Assembly (NCBI RefSeq): GCF_040183065.1
Contig: NC_091119.1
Location: 205,720,298 to 205,784,297, forward strand
Length of the DNA stretch: 64,000 nt
DNA from: Periplaneta americana
Taxonomy: Eukaryota > Arthropoda > Insecta > Blattodea > Blattidae
Reading direction: 5' to 3'
Position numbers and translations under genes: made by a program
The notes under the pieces: generated by a model
The model's database searches: none
Told to the model about the DNA's origin: nothing
The model's input: only the letters and a program-made list of their open reading frames with translations
Part shown: positions 57,663-64,000 of the stretch, piece by piece
Layout: the number at the start of each line of letters is the position of its first letter
How positions within the stretch are numbered: the first letter of the stretch is position 1

Positions 57663-58470
57663 GAATAGTCTATACAGAAATGATAAGGAAATGTAGGCCT
57701 AAGCACTCCTGAAATATTAGTCACTGTGATGATCCAGTATTGACAACCGTTGTAAAAATGCTCAAAAGTGGAACTTTGCACCACGAACATTTCAGAAAAA
57801 TAAGTTTCTCACAATCAACTTTATATCAGTTCTGCACATCAACGTAAAAACAGAATTCTACAGGAGTGACGAATTTATCAGGTCTGTTGCCAAGGTACCC
57901 GGTTTTATGCCAGCCATATTTAAACACATTCATATATGTAGGAGGATGAAAACTGATTATTTGTCAAGGGCTGTAATTTCACCACATTATCTCTCTCATA
58001 TAATATAATATTCGTGCCAAGTAACAAAACACTATCAGACAAAATGTTTCCAAGGCCTAAAGCCATAAACATGAAGAGGCTGAACAATCGGAGTTGTGTG
58101 CTTTGGAATTGTTAACACTTCCCCGTTTTTCCTTCTGGAGGTATTCTTTCTATAGCCTGTCTACCTCGGTAACTGGTCCACAAGTCTACCGAAATAATGC
58201 TATTATCACTCAGGTGGAAAGTATAGGCTCCTTCTTGAAACAACTTGAAGAGGTGAGTTTTCTGTAATGCACAAACATTTGGGGCCTTAATACATTTTCT
58301 CCTTCACGATGACAATGGAGATATGAGACTAATGTGACTGTCAAGCGATTAATTTCAAAAATCATATCTCGAAGGCTAGGCCTTCTCCGGATCTAGGAAT
58401 TTATAGAGAGATTTCTTATTTCAAATTGAACGTATGGTGGAAAAAATCTTTGTAAAATCCATGATCAAAG
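57663..58470. other. Intergenic DNA
   Basis: No gene seen. Confidence 0.4.
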
Positions 58471-58728
58471 TCCACACCCGTGGAGTAACGGGTAACGCGT
58501 CCAGCCGAGAAACCAGGTGGCCCGGGTTCGATTCCCGGTTGGGGAAAGTTACTTGGTTGAGGTTTTTTCCGGGATTTTCCCTCAACCCAATATGAGCAAA
58601 TGCTGGGTAACTTTCGGTGTTGGACCCCGGACTCATTTCACCGGCATTATCACCTTCATATCATTCAGACGCTAAATAACCTAAGCTGTTGATAAAGCGT
58701 CTTAAAATAACCTACTAAAATAAAAAAA
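58471..58728 (+). mobile_element. SINE family 2 copy
   Basis: Complete, with B box GGGTTCGATTCCCGG and an A-rich tail. Confidence 0.88.
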
Positions 58729-58729
58729 A

Positions 58730-59190
58730 TCCATTATCACTTGATGAGCATTACTTGTCACTGTATTTCTTTAAAAAAAAAGCTTGTTTTCTTGTCATTT
58801 CAATAATGTCTCTTTATGCACAGTTTTAAATGACAGAGCAAGAAAAACGGTAGACATGTGAAATGTATGTTCCCCTTTTTTAATGTGATATTACTTCACA
58901 GTTCACTATTTCATGACGAATTTAACGATTTTCAAGAGAAAAAAAGTAATTCACGGAAATCTAAAGCGTTATATAAAACAATTAAGACCCCCAAAGACAC
59001 GCAGGCACGTTCATGGCTGTTTGATACACTTCAACATGAGTTGACGTTAGAATTCCTCTTTCATAGTGTCATCTGCATCTTCAATTGTTTTGTACTCCAA
59101 ACACGTGCTTGACTGTGCACGTGCGATGTGTGATGTGTTATTAGTTACGCTCGGATGACTCGATATGTTGGTTTGTGAAATTAGTCGTTG
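58730..59190. other. Upstream region of gene D
   Basis: A forward frame of 84 codons (58858-59112) has no motif. Likely regulatory DNA for gene D. Confidence 0.35.
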
Positions 59191-59213
59191 TAGATATATT
59201 GCTAATGGTTGTC
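59191..59213 (+). promoter_or_regulatory. Promoter block of gene D
   Basis: TAGATATATTGCTAATGGTT differs from the gene C block at only two of 20 positions and lies at almost the same distance from the ATG (76 versus 74 bp). Confidence 0.5.
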
Positions 59214-59270
59214 GGATCTAAGTACACGACAAATGATCACTCCACTCTGCGAGTGTCTACGGCAGTGGTC

Positions 59271-59358
59271 ATGGGTTCTACGCCCATCGTGTTATTGCTT
59301 TCACTGATACAGTTCTTTGCTGAAGATATCCAAGATGTGGGTGCAACCCCTGTTTGGG
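59271..59358 (+). CDS. Gene D exon 1 (signal peptide)
   Basis: It encodes MGSTPIVLLLSLIQFFAEDI then QDVGATPVW, with donor TTTGGG|gtgagt in phase 1. The ATP near the border echoes the NATP at the same place in gene C. Confidence 0.65.
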
Positions 59359-62300
59359 GTGAGTATGGGATACCCTTCTTCATTCCTACTTTAAAAATAC
59401 TATTTTATATAATACTATTGACAAAAGTGTAGATCTGTTAAGCCAGCGTTCCTCAAATTTTTTGAAGTGGGGACCACTTTTTTAAGTCACAACAGTTCCG
59501 CGGACCACCTTACTCTTGTTCCCTTCGAAAGCAAATTTATTATTTTTGTAGCATATTTTAATAGTAGTATACTTATATTTTAAAATAAAATTAATTAATT
59601 ATAATACTTTTGTAATTATATTTTTGTAAGCAATCATAAGTAACTTAAAACGAATTCTGTGCATTGTTGATTCATCGCTTGCCTCTTAGCAGTTAGTTGT
59701 TTTAAAGCCTTCTTATGGTACACGCCAGTAGTTGTCCATGTCTCTGTTAAATAGTGCACATTATAGATAATGGAAAACTGGCTTCGATCCGGATCTTTGA
59801 AAAGAAAGCAACATGATGATACGCTTCATTTAGGTAGTACTAATAGTTCAGAAGCTGTGTGTGAAGAAATATATTAATGTAGTGCCATTAAAGAAATATC
59901 TAGTCCTAGTGATAGTTATTCAAAGAAAAAAATAATTTCGTAAATATGACAAGAGTTATTTGGAACTTGGATTTACTTGGTGTGGCAATGAGAGTGAACC
60001 AAAGCCTCGGTGCGTCGTTTGTTAAGAAGTGCTTTAAACGAGTGTATGAAATCCGCGAAATTGAAACGGCACTTAGAGACGAAACACGCAAGTGTAAAAA
60101 GTAAACCTGTTGGATTTTAAAATAGGCGGAGTCTAAAATTTCTTATATCGTCATGTGGAAAACAAATAAAAAAATTAATGCAGAAACATGCCCGATTTTC
60201 AAGAAGTAAAGATGCAATTTGGCACTCTGTTATTGGTGTATGATGTACCGTACGTGACCATTTCAATGTGCATACTGGGGTCGGTAAAACTATTAAGAAA
60301 GTCGACAATACATGAAAACATTCGGTACTTTGGTCCTCTGTTATGAATTCGGATGGTCCCTGGCTGGGTTACAGGCTCGGCGCCAGATACGCAGGGAAAA
60401 GATGGCGAGAGAATATTAATAACTACTAGGAGAAAGAGTGAAAGACGATTGCCATGTGTCATTTCCAAACTCTGAGATTTTCAGTTATAATGTCATATGC
60501 AATTCGTTTGAATTTAATTTTTTCTTCTGTCTTTTTTGAAGGACCACAAGGTCAGAACTCGAGGACCACAGTTGTAGAAACGCTGTGTTAAGCCGTTTAG
60601 GTCTCCAAGTACAATTTGGCTTTAAGTTGTTTCAAGGCCTGCAAACTTTTTTTTTCCCTTCCCTTTAGGTTCTTAATGTAGAATTATTATTGGACATTTG
60701 ACCTCGTTCATTCTTCAGATAGAATTTTACTGCCTCCAATTAGGTTTGTATTTTTTGATTGTTTCTTCTGGAACTGATAGGTAATCAGCCAAAGCGGGGA
60801 TTGAACCCGCAACTTCAGACCGGCAGGCAAGCGCCTTAACCGACTGAGCCACCCCGGTGGCTTGCAAAACTGCAAATATCTTAATGATGTAATAAAGTTT
60901 TATATAATTAAAACAAATCAGTAGTCCACACCTATAGAGTAACGGTCAGCGCGTCTGGCCGCGAAACCAGGTGGCCCGGATTCGAATCCCGGTCGGGGCA
61001 AGTTACCTGGTTGAGATTTTTTCCGGGGTTTTCCCTCAATCCAATACGGGCAAATGCTGGGTAACTTTCGGTTGTGAACCCGGACTCATTTCACCGGCAT
61101 TATCACCTTCATATCATTCAGACGCTAAATAACCTGATATGTTGATACAGCGTCGTAAAATAACCCAATAAAAAAACCAGTAATGCCTTTGTTATCGATG
61201 CTGATAGACAATACGGCATGTCTCTGCTACTGATTTTGTTTCTAAATAAAACAATTTTAATTCTCCATGGTGTAATTAAAGCTATTGCGGAATATTCTCG
61301 CAATCTTGTACAGACCCACAAACAAAATTTGGGTCATCTTAATTTTGTTTTTGGGCCTGTACAACAATTACATGGAGACAAAAGAAATGCATACAAAATT
61401 TGCGAAGAATAAAACATTAAAAAAAGTATAATTTATTGCCACCCTCCCAGTGAAAATAATAGTACATTATGCAACGAGCCTATTATGGTAGTAATTAAGA
61501 CGCAAGTATTTTTATGAAACGAGCGAAACCGAGTTTCATAATTTTCATACGAGCGTCTGAATTACCATTATAGGCAAGTTTCATACGACTTTTTATGCTC
61601 GACCATATTTCTAACTCGAAATTATTCAGAGGTATTTATCTTATTCTTATCTGACTGGGGAGCGGTACTGACCTGGTGCAATATCACGTATACTGTGAGA
61701 TGTGCGCAAACGCGAAAGTATTGATTTTTTCCGAGACACAAATGTCACTGACCTTGATATAATCTAGAGAGTAAGATAAACATTAATCTTGATATAACCT
61801 TGAAATTGATTTAGACACTGAAAAACGAGATGACAAATTGAATTTATTTGAATATTATTTACAATTAACGCTAATTATTATAGTAACAGAACCTAACCTT
61901 CTGCGACAGTATTGGATTTCCAGCCTCCGTGAAGTTTCGCTAGTTGTCTTTCGATTGCATATCCGAGAATTATCGATACTTGCGCTTTCATAGTTCTACA
62001 ATGGTGTTTTCTGATTGGTGGAACACCTGAACTTTAATGAATAGGTGTACTTTAATGAGGTCCATTAAAGGGCTGCTACCAGGTGTATAATTACTACATT
62101 TCGGCATGGTCGAGCATAAGGTACTTTATATGTCAAATAATGTATTCTTATATTATTTTGTTTCAGTTGCTAGTCAACCGAATAAACAGTTGAACCTGCT
62201 TACTCGTGATTCACCAAGCTTGGATGTGAACGCCAACGCAATTATTTCGAAATCAGAGACTAAAAGTTTCAGTTATTCGGGACCTGAAATTCAAATTCAA

Positions 62301-63371
62301 AATTTTCAATCGGAATCTGAATCGCTGTTGATATCCAGTGTCCAAGGGGACCAGCTGAAGAAGAACGAAGAAGCAGAAATGTCTCCGTCTCTCGATAGAC
62401 AAAGGCACGTGAAAGAAGCGGAAAACGTCAGCAATTCACCACAACATGAAGCTGTCAGGGTGTCAAGATCTCCGCAAGATTATGACGATGATGTTGAAGA
62501 AACTCCACAAAGGAGAGGTAACAGAGGGTGTGGCAGGGGAAACGGCAAAGCTAAAGGGAGAGGGAATGGTAAAGGTAATGGAAGGGGAAATGGGAAGGGA
62601 AGCAATAATGGTAATAAGGACAAGAAAAACTGTCCGAAAAATTCGGATGAAGAAGAAAATCTCAATGGAACAACTGAATCCCGTTCTGAAAAGAATGTTC
62701 ATTTGCAATCGAACCAAGTTCACTCCATCATAACGGAAACTATTTACAGAAAAGTTCGATCGCCACAAAACAGAGATACTTCTGTGCTTACTGAAGACAA
62801 TGACCCAATAAATGTAAACAAACATTACGTACATTCCCCACTGATTAGAAAATTACGTCATGTTAACACTCAAAATAATGACGACATGAGGGGAGATTCC
62901 ATTCAATTATCGAAACCAGTTGGTAGCAGAGAACATGACAAAAATTCTAACGACCAACTTGGTGTGGATGTTAGGAAGGAAGAACAAAAGGCATTGTCTT
63001 CAAATGTAGGCCAAATGGAAGACAAGAAAATTGAAAATTGTCATGGAGGATTTAGCAGTTGGTCGTTTGGTTGGGGTGGAGGAGGATCTGGAGGAGGTTG
63101 GGGTTGGGGTTGGGGAGGAAACGGAGGAGGAGGAGGTTGGGGAGGAGGAGGAAATGGTGGAGGAGGAAACGGCGGTGGAGGAGGAGGGGGAGGAATTCCA
63201 GGAGGTGGCACAGGAGGCGGCGTCGATGGAGGTGGCGGTAGAGATGGTTTCGGAGGGCAATACCAGCGTTACCCTGCGCGAATCATGATTCCAAGACGCG
63301 GAGGTGGAAGACGACGCGGAGGAAGAAGGCGCTTAACTAGTGATGAAATTGATTCCGGACCTTCGATGTAG
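59271..63371 (+). CDS. Gene D: secreted basic and Gly-rich protein, paralogue of gene C (two exons)
   Basis: Exon 1 (59271-59358) and exon 2 (62167-63371) join in phase 1; 1293 nt, 430 aa. Residues 1-17 (core PIVLLLSLIQFF) are a signal peptide. A hydrophilic region follows with VSRSPQDYDDD and KVRSPQN, each next to basic residues, and between them a run of GRGNGKGNGRGNGKG type. Then comes DKKIENCHGGFSSWSFG, matching gene C, a tail of Gly and Trp, and a basic end (RRRGGRRRL). RSPQ plus a basic Gly-rich run is also seen in gene B exon 3. It may be a precursor cut at dibasic sites, but no repeated mature peptide is clear. ATTAAA at 63482-63487 may serve for polyadenylation. The 2.8-kb intron carries a hAT derivative and a SINE. 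Confidence 0.72.
59443..60585 (+). mobile_element. hAT (Charlie-like) derivative in gene D intron
   Basis: Ends CAGCGTTCCTCAAATTTT and, in reverse, CAGCGTTTCTACAACTGTGG, flanked by exact TGTTAAGC on both sides (59435-59442 and 60586-60593). It keeps the transposase N-terminus (MENWLRSGSLKRKQHDD, then YLELGFTWCGNESEPKPRCV of a BED-type zinc finger) with stops. The rest is deleted. Confidence 0.9.
60786..60866 (-). mobile_element. tRNA-like unit, probably a SINE head
   Basis: In reverse: GGGTGGCTCAGTCGGTTAAG (A box), a plausible anticodon arm, GGGTTCAATCCCCGC (B box). It folds more like a tRNA than the other units, but the flanking text GGTGGCTTGC and lack of a terminator T run favour a SINE. 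Confidence 0.5.
60924..61177 (+). mobile_element. SINE family 2 copy in gene D intron
   Basis: Complete copy with B box GGATTCGAATCCCGG and tail CCCAATAAAAAAACC. Confidence 0.88.
61460..62125. repeat. Palindrome-rich stretch before gene D exon 2
   Basis: TTATGGTAGTAATTAAGACGC pairs imperfectly with GCGTCTGAATTACCATTATA across CGAGCGAAACCGAG, and ATGCTCGACCAT (61605) pairs with ATGGTCGAGCAT (62106). It may be a MITE ending about 45 bp before the acceptor of exon 2. Confidence 0.45.
62167..63371 (+). CDS. Gene D exon 2 (main coding exon)
   Basis: The acceptor is attttgtttcag; it enters in phase 1 and starts VASQPNKQLNLLTRDSP. It stays open to TAG at 63369-63371. The Gly/Trp tail (63060-63250) makes other frames open; these are shadows. 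Confidence 0.75.
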
Positions 63372-64000
63372 GCTAACTATAGATTCAGAAAACCACATGA
63401 TTTCAGACACACAAGGATACGTGGAAAGTCTTAGAGAGAGGTTATTCATCAAAGAAACAGTAAGACCAATTCACAATGAAAATTAAACATAAGCATAACT
63501 TAAGCATAAAATCTTATATCTATGACATTTAAATTTAGACTAAACTAAACATAAGACTTTAAAACAAAAGTTTCAACTTTTCATGTTTAGGTTTACATTA
63601 TTTTAAAACAATGCACAATCATTCAGTACTGAAATTGACAACAGAATAAGACGAAATGACGTCGCTGTTATGTTTCCATGGTAACCACTTATATTTTCGG
63701 TTGTATTTATGTTCCCATCGTGAATGATAGTGTGATCTCTTCATTTTATGGCAACGTTTATATTTTTAAGTTAAATCTTATGTTTTCATTGTGAATGGAG
63801 CACGTGAACATAAAATTGGAGATAATTGATATTCTTAAAATACCACAACTGTAACTCTTCTGAAATCGTTCTTTCTTCCAAAGAATTTAATTTTAACATT
63901 TTATACATTTTTAAATTACCACTTTTGTATCCTTATTTATGTGCATAGAGAAGTGGGATGTAACTATTATTTCATAAAATTGTGCTGCCGTTTCTCTGTC
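63372..64000. other. 3' flank of gene D
   Basis: AT-rich; ATTAAA at 63482-63487 is a possible polyadenylation signal. No further exon seen before the window ends. Confidence 0.4.

Noticed and set aside
63031-63288. Overlapping Glu-rich and Arg-rich frames in the gene D tail
   Set aside because: Shadows of the Gly/Trp-coding GGA/GGT repeats.

Overview
The window reads as repeat-dense nuclear DNA of an insect, most likely a cockroach or close blattodean. Evidence: long introns with GT/AG borders, AT-rich DNA, many tRNA-headed SINEs, several LINE families with arthropod-type reverse transcriptases, and Tc1/mariner, pogo, hAT and piggyBac-type elements. The cockroach assignment is an inference from the look of the repeats and was not searched. 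There is no bacterial content, no rRNA and no convincing free-standing tRNA gene. I saw no LTR element.

Four host genes can be built by hand, all on the + strand. Gene A (last three coding exons, 698-7645; its 5' part lies outside the window) and gene B (complete, ten exons, 16805-39199, 403 aa) are tandem paralogues with matching 3' exon phases. Gene B encodes a signal peptide, an acidic/coiled stretch, a basic Gly-rich stretch, and a cysteine pattern that matches the plus-C class of odorant-binding proteins: CC, then C-x26-C-x3-C-x41-C-x60-C-x9-C-x8-C-P-x9-C. The usual C4-C5 gap of roughly 17-29 residues is about 60 here because one exon adds a Gly/His/Lys-rich insert. Gene A ends with the same C-x9-C-x8-C-P-x9-C block after its own Gly-rich insert.

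Genes C (49419-52607, 471 aa) and D (59271-63371, 430 aa) are two-exon genes for secreted Gly-rich proteins. Each has a phase-1 signal-peptide exon and one large exon ending in a Gly-rich tail introduced by a shared motif of the form K(I)xNCxGxFxSWxFG. Their promoters share a TATA-like block 74-76 bp before the ATG. An RSPQ motif next to basic/Gly-rich sequence links gene D to gene B, so the four genes may form one cluster of secreted Gly-rich proteins, two of them carrying an odorant-binding domain. Two small exon-like segments at 54446-54958 may be the original 3' end of gene C, now separated by a transposon.

Everything else is introns and intergenic DNA filled with repeats. Notable are a mariner-type element holding a foldback element that in turn holds a SINE (8.3-9.6 kb); tetranucleotide arrays at 10.0-11.5, 14.3-15.3 and 50.7-51.0 kb; a piggyBac-type MITE 52 bp before gene B exon 3; a near-perfect 242-bp hairpin element (31.6 kb); two direct copies of a roughly 0.95-kb repeat on either side of gene B exon 8; two nested hAT composites (34.9 and 40.4 kb); and two hAT derivatives with exact 8-bp target duplications (56.7 and 59.4 kb). 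All calls are manual readings; no alignment, transcript or database check was possible.
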